Assembly: GCF_036350515.1 (NCBI RefSeq)
Contig: NZ_JAZDUE010000015.1
Location: 81,417 to 145,416 of the forward strand
Length of the DNA: 64,000 nt
Source of the DNA: Gordonia prachuapensis
Lineage (GTDB): Bacteria; Actinomycetota; Actinomycetes; Mycobacteriales; Mycobacteriaceae
Direction: 5' to 3'
Shown here: positions 1 through 8,432 of the stretch, in pieces
How positions within the stretch are numbered: the first letter of the stretch is position 1
Layout of the letters: every line of letters begins with the position of its first letter
Made by a program: the position numbers and the translations under genes
Notes under the pieces: generated by a model
What the model saw: only the letters and a program-made list of their open reading frames with translations
Told to the model about the DNA's origin: nothing
The model's database searches: none

Positions 1-2
1 GC

Positions 3-104
3 GACGCGGTGGCGCGGTGGCGTCCGGCCGCTCGGGTGCGGGAGGTCGAGTCGAGCGCGGCGCGGGTGAAGGGGAGCGTCGACGTGTCGTTCAGTCGGTG
101 TTGA
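3..104 (+). CDS. Possible 3' tail of an upstream gene (partial)
   Basis: An open frame enters from the left edge and stops at the TGA at 102-104. Its 33 codons almost all end in G or C, as real genes here do, and the tail reads like an Arg/Val/Ala-rich C-terminus ending SVDVSFSRC. There is no start in the window and no recognisable domain, so the call rests only on codon composition. It could equally be a chance open frame in GC-rich DNA. Confidence 0.3.
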   Translation, partial: DAVARWRPAARVREVESSAARVKGSVDVSFSRC

Positions 105-239
105 GGCACAGCTTGTCCATCTCAGAATCGGTAACGGTTTGGTATCGGCAAGGACTCGGCGAGGTTACCCATACGCCGCTGAGTGGATCCTGAGAGGAGG
201 GGCCTGGGGTGTCTCAGATCACGTGCCAGATCCAAAAAG

Positions 240-253
240 TAGAACGTGTTTCA
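240..253. promoter_or_regulatory. KstR-like operator
   Basis: TAGAACGTGTTTCA matches all eight fixed positions of the mycobacterial KstR motif TnnAACnnGTTnnA. It lies 30 bp before the GTG at 284, where an operator for that gene would sit. KstR represses steroid catabolism genes in mycobacteria and rhodococci. About one chance match is expected in 64 kb, so the promoter position carries most of the weight. Confidence 0.5.
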
Positions 254-283
254 GCTTTGCGCGTTTCGTGGCAGGCTCGAGCC

Positions 284-1075
284 GTGATCCTCGACAGATT
301 CCGAATCGATGACAAAGTGGCGGTCGTGACCGGTGCGGGGCGTGGCCTGGGCGCCGCCATCGCGGTCGCCTTCGCCGAGGCCGGCGCAGACGTGGTGATC
401 TCTGCCCGCAGCGAACCCGAGCTCGACAAGGTGGCGGCGCAGATCCGCGAGGCGGGGCGCCGGGCGAAGGTGGTCGCCGCCGACTTGTCCGACCTCGACG
501 CCGTCGCGGGCCTCGCCCAGGCCGCGGTCGACGAGTTCGGTCGGCTCGACATCGTCGTCAACAACGTCGGCGGGGCGATGCCGCGGCCGCTGCTCGACAC
601 CAAACCCAAACATCTGTCCGCCGCTTTCGACTTCAACGTCACCAACGCCCATGCCCTGGTCACCGCAGCAGTTCCGCACCTGTTGGCGGGCGGCGACGGC
701 GGGTCGATCATCAACGTGACGTCGGCGGTCGGGCGGCTGCCCGGCCGCGCCTATGCCGCTTACGGCACCGCCAAGGCCGCCCTCGCCCACTACACCCGGA
801 TCGCCGCGATGGATCTCAATCCGCGTATCCGCGTCAACGGCATCGCACCGGGCGCGATCCTGACGTCGGCGCTAGACATCGTGGCCGCCGACGACGGGAT
901 GCGCTCTGCGGTCGAGGAGTCGACTCCGCTGCACCGCCTCGGCGACCCGGCCGACATCGCGGCCGCGGCGCTCTACCTGGCGTCCCCGGCCGGTGCGTAC
1001 GTGACCGGCAAGATCCTCGAGGTCGACGGCGGGATCATTGCGCCCAACCTGGATCTGCCGATCCCGGACTTGTAG
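284..1075 (+). CDS. SDR family NAD(P)-dependent oxidoreductase
   Basis: A 263-residue classical short-chain dehydrogenase. The Rossmann glycine motif is GAGRGLG near residue 17, followed by the NNVGG segment, a catalytic Ser in NVTSAVG and the YGTAK Tyr/Lys pair. The C-terminus ends PNLDLPIPDL. From memory it closely resembles mycobacterial SDRs of the Rv0927c type, which are 263 residues long and start ILDxFRxDDKVAVVTG; that is why GTG 284 is preferred. An upstream GTG at 209 has a good Shine-Dalgarno (GAGAGGAGG) but would add 25 unrelated residues and place the KstR-like site inside the gene. The substrate is unknown; a steroid or acyl-CoA alcohol is suggested only by that operator. Confidence 0.85.
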   Translation: MILDRFRIDDKVAVVTGAGRGLGAAIAVAFAEAGADVVISARSEPELDKVAAQIREAGRRAKVVAADLSDLDAVAGLAQAAVDEFGRLDIVVNNVGGAMPRPLLDTKPKHLSAAFDFNVTNAHALVTAAVPHLLAGGDGGSIINVTSAVGRLPGRAYAAYGTAKAALAHYTRIAAMDLNPRIRVNGIAPGAILTSALDIVAADDGMRSAVEESTPLHRLGDPADIAAAALYLASPAGAYVTGKILEVDGGIIAPNLDLPIPDL

Positions 1076-1078
1076 ACC

Positions 1079-1182
1079 CTTCGTGACGCCCGCTCGTTCC
1101 TCGCGGGCTCCTCAGGGATCAGGGGAGGCGTGTTTCCCGGTGCCTGAGGAGTTCCGGAGCCTGCGGAGGGACGTCACGAAGG
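1079..1182. repeat. Palindromic REP-like element between convergent genes
   Basis: The left arm begins CCTTCGTGACG and runs to CTCCTCAGGGATC. The right arm is its inverted counterpart, from CCTGAGGAG to CGTCACGAAGG. The whole unit of about 104 bp can fold on itself between two convergent genes and may act as a bidirectional terminator. The TGA stop of the minus-strand gene lies inside the right arm. Related arms occur at 54924-54979 (inside ligD) and 63654-63697. Confidence 0.75.
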
Positions 1183-1788
1183 CCGCTCGTCGCGCGCGGC
1201 CTTCTCGACGATGGTGGCGACGCGTCGGGTCTTGGTGACGGGCTGTTTGGCGAACGCGAGCTGGGCCAGCGCGAACTTCCGGACACTCGGCGGCCACGCA
1301 TCCCAGTGCGCCCGAGCGGCCGGGTCGGCGTCGAGCGCGGCGGCGAGTTCGGGTGACTCGACGAGCGCCTCGGCGTCGTCGAGCAGAGTCCACAGTCCAC
1401 GCTGCTTGGCGTCGTCGATGACCGCCTGACCGGCTGGCTGCATCCGCCCCTCGCTGACCAGGTCGTCGACGCGCGCCTTGTTCGACGCCGCCCACGCACT
1501 GTTGCGCCCGCGCCGGGTGAACCACATACCGCGCCGGTCGTCGTCGATCACGCGGGTGTGGCCGTCGACCCAGCCCCAGCACAACGCCTCCCGCACCACC
1601 TGGTCGTAGTCGAGCGGTTCCTTGCCGGATTCCTTGCGCCAGAAGATGAACCAGACACCTGCGGAGGTGTCGTGGTGCTCGCGGAGCCAGTCGTGCCATT
1701 CGTCGAGAGTCGCCAGGTGCAACCGTTCTGCATTCGGGTCGGCCACGATTCCCAGCGTAATGGGGGCGCCGACCAGCGTCGGTAGCAT
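1174..1788 (-). CDS. YdeI/OmpD-associated family protein
   Basis: A 204-residue protein of the YdeI family (bacteriocin-protection-like, cytosolic, biochemical role unclear). Family features visible are the W-x(2)-WLREHH start, VWFIFWRKESGK, the ALCWGWVDGHTR core, WFTRRGRNSAWAASN and a C-terminal helical half with WDAWPPSVRKF. The ATG at 1788 is chosen because the homologous region starts just after it; longer upstream extensions are low-complexity. The gene is divergent from the coiled-coil gene at 1805, with only 16 bp between starts. Its last residues (ERPS) and stop codon are supplied by the REP-like element. Confidence 0.75.
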   Translation of the reverse strand: MLPTLVGAPITLGIVADPNAERLHLATLDEWHDWLREHHDTSAGVWFIFWRKESGKEPLDYDQVVREALCWGWVDGHTRVIDDDRRGMWFTRRGRNSAWAASNKARVDDLVSEGRMQPAGQAVIDDAKQRGLWTLLDDAEALVESPELAAALDADPAARAHWDAWPPSVRKFALAQLAFAKQPVTKTRRVATIVEKAARDERPS

Positions 1789-1804
1789 TGGAGATGTGAG
1801 CATC

Positions 1805-2479
1805 ATGGGCTCCATCGGCGATTTCTGGTGGCTGATCTTCCCGATCGGCGGTGTCGTCGGGGGCTGGGCGGCCCGGATCGCCGCGTACAACGAGAAGCGC
1901 CGGCGCGACAAGATCGAACTCGAACGGATCCGGGCGACATCGCGGGCCGAGGAACTGCGGATCACGCAGACCAACAAGACATCGATCACCAAGACGTTGC
2001 GGCGCCACGACGAGGTGAACGCACGATGGTTCGACTACGAACTCGACCTCGCCACCCTCATCGAATACCCGATGATGACGGACCTGCGTGACCCGTTGAC
2101 GCTGGCGTTTCATCGCGCGAAAGTGCACGCCGACGACCTGCGGCCTGCCGATCCCGATGACCTGCTCGACCCGGCCGCGTTCGCCGACTACCGGGACGCG
2201 GTCGGCGAGTACGCGACCGCGTTCGACGCCGCCGAGCGTGAGGCCCGCAGACGCAGGCAGACCGACTTCTCGCCGGTGGAGCGGGAACGCCTCGAACGTG
2301 CCCGCCGCCTCGTCGCGGTCGCGGCAAACGACGCGGCGACCGCGGCCGAACGGCAAGCGGCCTACCGAAGGGCCCGCGACGAACTCGAAGGCCTCATCGT
2401 GGTCCCGCCTGCGGCCAGCGAGAAACTGGAACACCGGATCGCGGCGGCTCTGGAGCCCGGCCGCGGACGCGCGGAGTGA
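1805..2479 (+). CDS. Membrane-anchored coiled-coil hypothetical protein
   Basis: A 224-residue protein I do not recognise. One hydrophobic segment (FWWLIFPIGGVVGGWAA, about residues 7-23) is followed at once by a basic, charged helix rich in Arg, Lys and Glu. Two further Ala/Arg/Glu-rich helical stretches follow, ending ALEPGRGRAE. This looks like an inner-membrane anchor with a cytoplasmic coiled coil. The ATG at 1805 is preferred, with GGAG at 1790-1793; a GTG at 1796 in the same frame is the alternative. It shares a very short divergent promoter region with the YdeI gene and has no clear functional neighbour. Confidence 0.6.
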   Translation: MGSIGDFWWLIFPIGGVVGGWAARIAAYNEKRRRDKIELERIRATSRAEELRITQTNKTSITKTLRRHDEVNARWFDYELDLATLIEYPMMTDLRDPLTLAFHRAKVHADDLRPADPDDLLDPAAFADYRDAVGEYATAFDAAEREARRRRQTDFSPVERERLERARRLVAVAANDAATAAERQAAYRRARDELEGLIVVPPAASEKLEHRIAAALEPGRGRAE

Positions 2480-2489
2480 TCGGCCGGGT

Positions 2490-3158
2490 TCAGGGCAGGT
2501 CGGTGAATCTCTCGACGTCCTCGGTTCGTCCGGCGACGACCAGCATGTCGCCCGCGGCGATCACAGAGTCCTCGGTGGCGTAGACGAAGTGCCCGCCGGG
2601 CTGCTTCACGGCGACCACGTTGATGCCGAACCGTTCCCGCGGTCGCCCGGCCGACAGCGACTTCCCGATGATTGCGTTGGGAGCCAATGTCTTCACCATG
2701 GCGAAGTCCTCGTCGAACTCGATGAAATCCAGCATGCGGCCGGTCACGAGGTGCGCGACCCGCTCGCCCATGTCGTGTTCGGGGAGGACCACGTGGTGGG
2801 CGCCGACGCGCTCGAGAATCTGTCCGTGCTGACGGCTGGTGGCCTTCGCCCAGATCCGGGGAATCCCGAAGTCCGACAGGAGTGATGTCGTGAGGATGCT
2901 GGCCTCGAGGTCGGCGCCGATGCTGACCACGGCGAGCCGGAAGTCCGGCACGCCCAACTGTTTCAGCGCGTCGCGGTCGGTGGTGTCGGCGACCGCGGCA
3001 TGCGTCAGGTCCTCGGCGTAACGCTGCACCAGTCGGGGATCGGAATCGATGCCGAGGACCTCGGAACCCTGCTCGACGAGTTCGCGTGCCAGCGAACTCC
3101 CGAAGCGGCCCAGGCCGATGACGGCGACACGTGTTCCGTGGCGGTTTCTGCTACCCAA
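2490..3158 (-). CDS. ktrA: Trk/Ktr potassium uptake regulatory subunit, RCK domain
   Basis: A 222-residue cytosolic gating subunit. The N-terminal RCK domain has the NAD/ATP-binding motif GLGRFG (about residues 16-21), an acidic strand end (LGIDSD) and a dimer-swap region. The C-terminal RCK_C domain (about 140-222) binds a small regulator in family members. It overlaps the channel gene by 8 bp, so the two are translationally coupled and form one K+ uptake system. Mycobacterial genomes call such proteins CeoB/TrkA. The operon order, membrane subunit first, fits Ktr systems. Confidence 0.88.
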   Translation of the reverse strand: MGSRNRHGTRVAVIGLGRFGSSLARELVEQGSEVLGIDSDPRLVQRYAEDLTHAAVADTTDRDALKQLGVPDFRLAVVSIGADLEASILTTSLLSDFGIPRIWAKATSRQHGQILERVGAHHVVLPEHDMGERVAHLVTGRMLDFIEFDEDFAMVKTLAPNAIIGKSLSAGRPRERFGINVVAVKQPGGHFVYATEDSVIAAGDMLVVAGRTEDVERFTDLP

Positions 3159-4509
3159 CGATCGGCCTCTCCTCGGGGTACTCGTACCGGCGACCGCGCT
3201 CTCGCAACGCGAGTGCGGTGGCGAGCGTGATGGGGCCCAACCGGCCCACGAACATCAACACTACGAGCAACAGTTGCGCCCCGGCGGGCAGGTCGGCCGT
3301 GATCCCGGTGGAGAGACCGACCGTCGCGAACGCCGAGACCACCTCGAACAACACGGTTTCGAGCCGGTACTCGGTCATGAACATGATGGCGAGCGTGCTG
3401 GCCACGACCGCCCCGACACCGAGCAGCACCACCGTGATCGCCTGACGCTGCACGGTGGGTGCGAGATTGCGGCCCATCACGTGCACGGTCGGTTCACCTC
3501 GGATCTCGGCGATCACGACGAAGGCGAGCAGCGCGAACGTGGTGACCTTGATGCCGCCCGCGGTGCCCGCACTGCCGCCGCCGATGAACATCAGCATGTC
3601 GGTCACGAGCAGCGACGACGGGTGCATCGCGCCGATGTCGATGGAGTTGAATCCGACCGTGCGGGGCGACATGCCCTGGAAGACACCGTTGGTCACCTTG
3701 TCCACCAGGCCCATCGGCCCCAGGGTCGCCGGGTTCGACCACTCGGCGGCGGTGATCGCCACCGCACCGGCGACAGCCAGAATCGCGTAGGTGATCACCG
3801 TGATCTTGGTGTGCAACGACCAGCCGCGGGCCGGCGCCGTAGCCGACCGCAACCGCCGCACGAGACGGCGGTAGGCCTCGAACACGACAGGGAATCCGAG
3901 CCCGCCGATGACGAAGCCGACGACTATCGGAACGAGGATCCACAGGTCGCTCGCGAACGGCATCAGGCTGTCCGCATACAGCGAGAAGCCGGCGTTGTTG
4001 TATGCCGAGATCGCGTGGAAGACACCGAGATAGATTCCACGGCCCACGTTCTCGTCGTACCCGAGGACGAATCGGGTCGACAGGATCGTGGCGATCACCG
4101 CCTCCACGGCGAGGCTGAGCAGGATGACACCGATCACCACGCGCCGGCTGTCGCCGAGCTGGACCGAGCGGGTCTCGGCCTGGGCGACCAGCTGCATCCT
4201 CAGGCCCATCCGTCTGGCGACGAGCAGCCCCAGCATCGACGCCAGGGTCATGATGCCCAGTCCGCCCACCTGGATGAGCGTGAGGATGGTGAGTTCGCCG
4301 AACATCGACCAATGCGACCCGGTGTCGACGACGACCAGACCGGTCACGCACACCGCCGACGTCGCCGTGAACAGCGCGGTGACCAGTGATGTCGACTCCC
4401 CGCTCTCGGTGGCGATCGGCAGCATCAGCACTGCGGTCCCCACGACGACCGCGAGTGCGAACCCGATCGCGACCAGTCGCGCCGGATGCCGCGCCGTCAA
4501 CAGCCCCAT
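3151..4509 (-). CDS. ktrB: TrkH/KtrB family potassium uptake membrane subunit
   Basis: A 452-residue integral membrane protein with about eight to ten transmembrane helices and the four-fold repeated M-P-M architecture of the K+ transporter superfamily. Filter-like glycine segments include SAVCVTGL, SAYNNAGFS, MSPRTVGFN and AFATVGLSTG. The ATG at 4509 puts the hydrophobic ARLVAIGFALAVVVGTA helix at the natural N-terminus; upstream in-frame starts would run into the ABC transporter gene that ends at 4548. It passes K+ (possibly with Na+) and is gated by the overlapping RCK protein. Confidence 0.88.
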   Translation of the reverse strand: MGLLTARHPARLVAIGFALAVVVGTAVLMLPIATESGESTSLVTALFTATSAVCVTGLVVVDTGSHWSMFGELTILTLIQVGGLGIMTLASMLGLLVARRMGLRMQLVAQAETRSVQLGDSRRVVIGVILLSLAVEAVIATILSTRFVLGYDENVGRGIYLGVFHAISAYNNAGFSLYADSLMPFASDLWILVPIVVGFVIGGLGFPVVFEAYRRLVRRLRSATAPARGWSLHTKITVITYAILAVAGAVAITAAEWSNPATLGPMGLVDKVTNGVFQGMSPRTVGFNSIDIGAMHPSSLLVTDMLMFIGGGSAGTAGGIKVTTFALLAFVVIAEIRGEPTVHVMGRNLAPTVQRQAITVVLLGVGAVVASTLAIMFMTEYRLETVLFEVVSAFATVGLSTGITADLPAGAQLLLVVLMFVGRLGPITLATALALRERGRRYEYPEERPIVG

Positions 4510-4547
4510 GGCTCTGCATTCTGCCGCTTCTGGCCGCAGCAGAGCGG

Positions 4548-6494
4548 CTACGGCGCGACCGGTTCGTCCTCGATTGGCCCGGCGAACTGGCTGTTGTAGA
4601 GCCGACAATAGGCACCCCGGGTGGCCAGCAGTTCGTCGTGCGTGCCCTGCTCGACGATGTGGCCGTCCTCCATCACGACGATGACGTCGGCGTCGCGGAC
4701 CGTCGAGAGTCGGTGCGCGATCACGAAACTGGTCCGGTCGGTGCGCAGGGCCGCCATCGCCTGCTGGATCAGCAACTCGGTGCGGGTGTCGACCGAACTC
4801 GTCGCCTCGTCGAGGATCAGGATCGTGGGTTTGGCGAGGAAGGCGCGTGCGATGGTGATCAACTGTCGCTCGCCGGCGCTGACGCCGCCACCTTCCTCGT
4901 CGAGGACGGTGTCGTAGCCGTCGGGCAGGGTGCGCACGAAATGGTCGACGTGGCTGAGTTCCGCCGCCTCGATGACCTCATCGCGGGATGCGGTCGGGTC
5001 GCCGTAGGCGATGTTCTCGTAGATCGTCCCGCCGAACAGCCACGAGTCCTGCAGCACCATGCCGGTGCGCTCACGCAGGTCGTCACGCGTCATTCGGCGT
5101 GAATCGACACCGTCGACGCGGATCGTGCCCGAATCGACGTCATAGAACCGCATGATCAGATTGACCAGGGTCGTCTTTCCGGCGCCGGTGGGGCCGACGA
5201 TCGCGACCATGTGGCCGGGCTCGGCGACCAGCGACAGGTTCTCGATGAGCGGCTTGTCGTCGACGTAGCGGAACGACACGTCGTCGAACTCGATCCGACC
5301 GTTGCCGTCGGCCGGTGATTCCGGCGACGACGGATCGGGGGTCTCCTCCTCGGCGTCGAGGACGTCGAAGATCCGTTCGGCCGACGCGACACCGCTCTGC
5401 ATCAGGTTGAACATGGACCCGATCTGGGTGAGTGGCTGCGTGAACTGCCGCGAATACTGGATGAACGCCTGCACCTCACCGAGACTCAGCGACCCCGATG
5501 CCACCCGCAGTCCACCGACCACCGCGACCGCCACATAGTTGAGGTTCCCCAGGAACATGACGGTCGGCATGATGATCCCGGAGATGAACTGGGCCCGCCA
5601 GCTCGACTCATACAGCTTCTGGTTGCGTTCGTCGAACGTCGCCTCGACCTGCTGCTGGCGTCCGAACACCTTGACCAGCTCGTGGCCGGTGAACGCTTCC
5701 TCCACCTGGGCGTTGAGCGCACCCGTCGATGACCACTGGGCCATGAAGTGCGGCTTCGACCGTTTGGCGATCTGCGCGGTGGCGATGAACGCGAACGGCA
5801 CGGTGAGGATCGCGATGAGGGCGAGCAGCGGCGAGATCCAGATCATCATGGCCAGCAGCGCGAAGACCATCAGCACCGAGTTGAGGAACTGCGAGATGGT
5901 CTGTTGCAGGCTTTGCGAGAGGTTGTCGAGGTCGTTGGTGACCCGGCTGAGCAGGTCGCCGCGCGCTTGCGCATCGTAATAGCGCAGCGGCAGCCGGTGG
6001 ATCTTGTCCTCGACCCGGGCGCGCAGCAGGCGCACCGTCCGCACCACGACGACGTTGATCAGGTACCCGGCCACCCAGCTCAGGAACGACGAGCACACAT
6101 AGAGCAGAGCGACGATCAACAACACCTGGCCGACCGCCGAGAAGTCGACACCCACGCCGGGCGTGACGTCCATGGAGCTCACCATGTCGGCGAACGTGTC
6201 GTCACCACGCTCGCGCATGCCGGCGACGGCCTGATCCTTCGTGAGCCCGGACGGCAGCATCGAGCCGATGACACCGTTGAACACGAGGTCGGTGGCATGG
6301 CCGAGCACCCGCGGGGCGATGGCCATCAGCACCACCGACACCACCGTCGACGCGAACACCGTCCACATGACCAGACGGTGGCCGAGCAACAGCCGCAGCA
6401 GACGTTTGATCGACGGCCCGAACGACCGCGGCTTCTCGGCGGGGGCGCCGGCCATCGCCGGTCCTGGCGGGCCGGCTCCCTGCGGGCGGGTCAT
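4548..6494 (-). CDS. ABC exporter half-transporter, catalytically canonical subunit
   Basis: A 648-residue fused membrane-plus-ATPase half-transporter. The N-terminal type IV exporter domain (about 1-390) has six helices and an unusual 60-residue periplasmic-side insertion rich in Asp and Met. The ATPase has Walker A GPTGAGKTT (near 435), a modified signature VSAGERQ (near 536) and Walker B ILILDEATSSVD (near 556) with the catalytic Glu. Its ATG overlaps the stop of the preceding half-transporter by 4 bp, so the two almost certainly form a heterodimer like the BmrCD/TM287-288 class of drug exporters. The substrate is not readable from sequence. Confidence 0.88.
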   Translation of the reverse strand: MTRPQGAGPPGPAMAGAPAEKPRSFGPSIKRLLRLLLGHRLVMWTVFASTVVSVVLMAIAPRVLGHATDLVFNGVIGSMLPSGLTKDQAVAGMRERGDDTFADMVSSMDVTPGVGVDFSAVGQVLLIVALLYVCSSFLSWVAGYLINVVVVRTVRLLRARVEDKIHRLPLRYYDAQARGDLLSRVTNDLDNLSQSLQQTISQFLNSVLMVFALLAMMIWISPLLALIAILTVPFAFIATAQIAKRSKPHFMAQWSSTGALNAQVEEAFTGHELVKVFGRQQQVEATFDERNQKLYESSWRAQFISGIIMPTVMFLGNLNYVAVAVVGGLRVASGSLSLGEVQAFIQYSRQFTQPLTQIGSMFNLMQSGVASAERIFDVLDAEEETPDPSSPESPADGNGRIEFDDVSFRYVDDKPLIENLSLVAEPGHMVAIVGPTGAGKTTLVNLIMRFYDVDSGTIRVDGVDSRRMTRDDLRERTGMVLQDSWLFGGTIYENIAYGDPTASRDEVIEAAELSHVDHFVRTLPDGYDTVLDEEGGGVSAGERQLITIARAFLAKPTILILDEATSSVDTRTELLIQQAMAALRTDRTSFVIAHRLSTVRDADVIVVMEDGHIVEQGTHDELLATRGAYCRLYNSQFAGPIEDEPVAP

Positions 6495-8224
6495 GACGTC
6501 GGTCCGATCGACATCTGGGATTCGACGATCTCGGCGTAGGTCGCGCAGGTCGACACCAGCTCGTCGTGCCGGCCGAGTCCGACGACCCGTCCGCGATCGA
6601 GGACCACGATCTGGTCGGCGTCGACGATCGTCGACACGCGCTGGGCGACCACCACGACCGCCGCGTCGCGGGTCACCGGACGCAATGCCGCCCGCAGCCG
6701 TGCGTCGGTGGCGAGGTCGAGGGCGGAGAACGAGTCGTCGAAGAGGTACACCGATGGCCGTCGGATGACGGCGCGGGCGATGGCGAGACGCTGGCGCTGG
6801 CCGCCCGACACCGTGGTGCCGCCCTGGGCGATCGGTGCGTCGAGACCCTGCGGCATGCGGGACACGAAGTCGTCGGCCTGCGCGATGCGCAGCGCATCCC
6901 AGATCTCCTCGTCGGTGGCGTCGGGTCTGCCGTAGCGGACGTTGCTCGCGACGGTGCCGGAGAACAGGTACGGGCGTTGCGGGACGAAGCCGATCACCGA
7001 TCGGAGCAACTCGGGATCGAGATCGCGGACGTCGGTGCCGCCGACGAGCACCGCGCCGTCGGTGGCGTCGATCAGGCGTGGGATCAGACCCGCGAGGGTG
7101 GTCTTGCCGGAGCCGGTCGAGCCGACGATGGCGGTGGTGGTCCCGGGTTCGACGCGGAAGGTGATGTCGCGCAGTACCGGGGCGTCGGCGCCGGGATAGC
7201 GGAACTCGGCGTGGGAGAACTCGACGGTCGCGGGGTCGTCGGCGAATCCGACCGGGTAGGTGGGGGACACCACCGACGTCTCGGTGTCGAGAACCTCCCA
7301 GATGCGTTCGGCGCACACGGCGGCGCGGGGCGCCATCATCGCCAGGAACGACGCCATCATCACCGACATCATGATCTGCATGACGTAGCTCATCATCGCG
7401 GTGAGCGCACCGATCTCGACCGTGCCATCGACGACGGCGTGACCGCCGAACCAGATGATCCCGACGATGGTGAGGTTGGTGATCAACATGACCAGCGGCA
7501 GGGACAACGCCATGATCCGGCCGACGCGGAACGTGGCGTCGGACAGTTGATCGTTGGCGACGGAGAAGCGGTCGGACTCGTGGCGTTCGCGGACGAATGC
7601 GCGCACCACCCGGATGCCGGTGATCTGCTCACGCAGGATGCGATTCACGGCATCGATACGTTCCTGCATGACCCGGAAGCCGGGGATCATCCGGCTGATC
7701 AGGATCGCCACGGTGACGCCGAGTACCGGCACCGCGATGGCGAGCAGCCAGGACAGGTCGGCCGCGACATGGACGCCCATGACGATCCCGCCGACACACA
7801 TGATCGGTGCCATCACCAGGATCGCGTTGCTCATGACGATCAGGAGCTGGACCTGCTGCACGTCGTTGGTGGTGCGGGTGATCAGCGACGGCGCCCCGAA
7901 GGTGCCGACCTCGCGAGCGGAGAACCTGTTGACCCGGTGCAGCAGGTCGCGACGGATGTCGCGGCCGGCGCCCAGCGCGGCGTGCGCTCCGCAGTACTGG
8001 GCGGCGATCGTGCAGATCACCTGGGCGATCGTGATGACCAGCATCCAGCCGCCGATGCGCAGGATGTAGTCGGTGTCGCCCTGCGCCACACCGTTGTCGA
8101 TGATGTCGGCGTTGAGGGTGGGTAGGTAGAGCATCGCCGCGGTCGCCACGAACTGCAGGCCGACCACACCCACCATGTAGCCGCGGTATCCCGACAGATA
8201 GGTGCGGATGAGGCGGCTCAGCAT
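6491..8224 (-). CDS. ABC exporter half-transporter, degenerate-site subunit
   Basis: A 577-residue half-transporter with six transmembrane helices (about 1-310) and a C-terminal ATPase. Walker A is GSTGSGKTT (near 369) and the signature is the regular VSGGQRQR (near 471). The Walker B segment reads YLFDDSFSALD, with Asp where the catalytic Glu normally stands. Heterodimeric exporters usually have one such weak ATP site, and the partner at 4548-6494 has the canonical Glu but an altered signature loop, so the two are complementary. The gene begins an operon followed by its partner; ktrBA comes next on the same strand after 38 bp. Confidence 0.88.
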   Translation of the reverse strand: MLSRLIRTYLSGYRGYMVGVVGLQFVATAAMLYLPTLNADIIDNGVAQGDTDYILRIGGWMLVITIAQVICTIAAQYCGAHAALGAGRDIRRDLLHRVNRFSAREVGTFGAPSLITRTTNDVQQVQLLIVMSNAILVMAPIMCVGGIVMGVHVAADLSWLLAIAVPVLGVTVAILISRMIPGFRVMQERIDAVNRILREQITGIRVVRAFVRERHESDRFSVANDQLSDATFRVGRIMALSLPLVMLITNLTIVGIIWFGGHAVVDGTVEIGALTAMMSYVMQIMMSVMMASFLAMMAPRAAVCAERIWEVLDTETSVVSPTYPVGFADDPATVEFSHAEFRYPGADAPVLRDITFRVEPGTTTAIVGSTGSGKTTLAGLIPRLIDATDGAVLVGGTDVRDLDPELLRSVIGFVPQRPYLFSGTVASNVRYGRPDATDEEIWDALRIAQADDFVSRMPQGLDAPIAQGGTTVSGGQRQRLAIARAVIRRPSVYLFDDSFSALDLATDARLRAALRPVTRDAAVVVVAQRVSTIVDADQIVVLDRGRVVGLGRHDELVSTCATYAEIVESQMSIGPTS

Positions 8225-8299
8225 GGTGTGATCACTCCGACGACGCTAGCAACACAGCTTTCCGATGGTCGAGTAGGACGACGATCGTCACATGTCGTC

Positions 8300-8427
8300 G
8301 GTCGAGTGAGCCGACGAGCGGAGCGAGGAGGCGCATCGAGACCTGGTGCCGTGGTCTCGATACGTCCTCGGCTGGCGCCTCGGGCTACTCGACCAGCGGG
8401 AAACGGGCTACTCGACCAGCGGGAGAC
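8300..8427. repeat. Dispersed CTCGATAC-type repeat and 23-bp tandem duplication
   Basis: An inverted pair, CGAGGAGGCGCATCGAGACC then GGTCTCGATACGTCCTCG, forms a stem across about 8325-8370 just downstream of the encapsulin stop and may terminate that operon. It is followed by two 23-bp copies (8382-8404 and 8405-8427) beginning GGGCTACTCGACCAGCGGG. The same building blocks recur inside the DyP gene at 9327-9404. Confidence 0.7.
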
Positions 8428-8432
8428 GGGCG

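Noticed and set aside
209..283. 25-residue N-terminal extension of the SDR from GTG 209
   Set aside because: Good Shine-Dalgarno, but the extra residues are unlike the family and would put the KstR-like operator inside the gene. GTG 284 gives the usual 263 residues.
3049..8125. Long open frames antisense to ktrB and the ABC exporters
   Set aside because: High GC keeps opposite-strand frames open. They have Arg/His/Asp-rich nonsense composition, while the minus-strand genes show clear family motifs.
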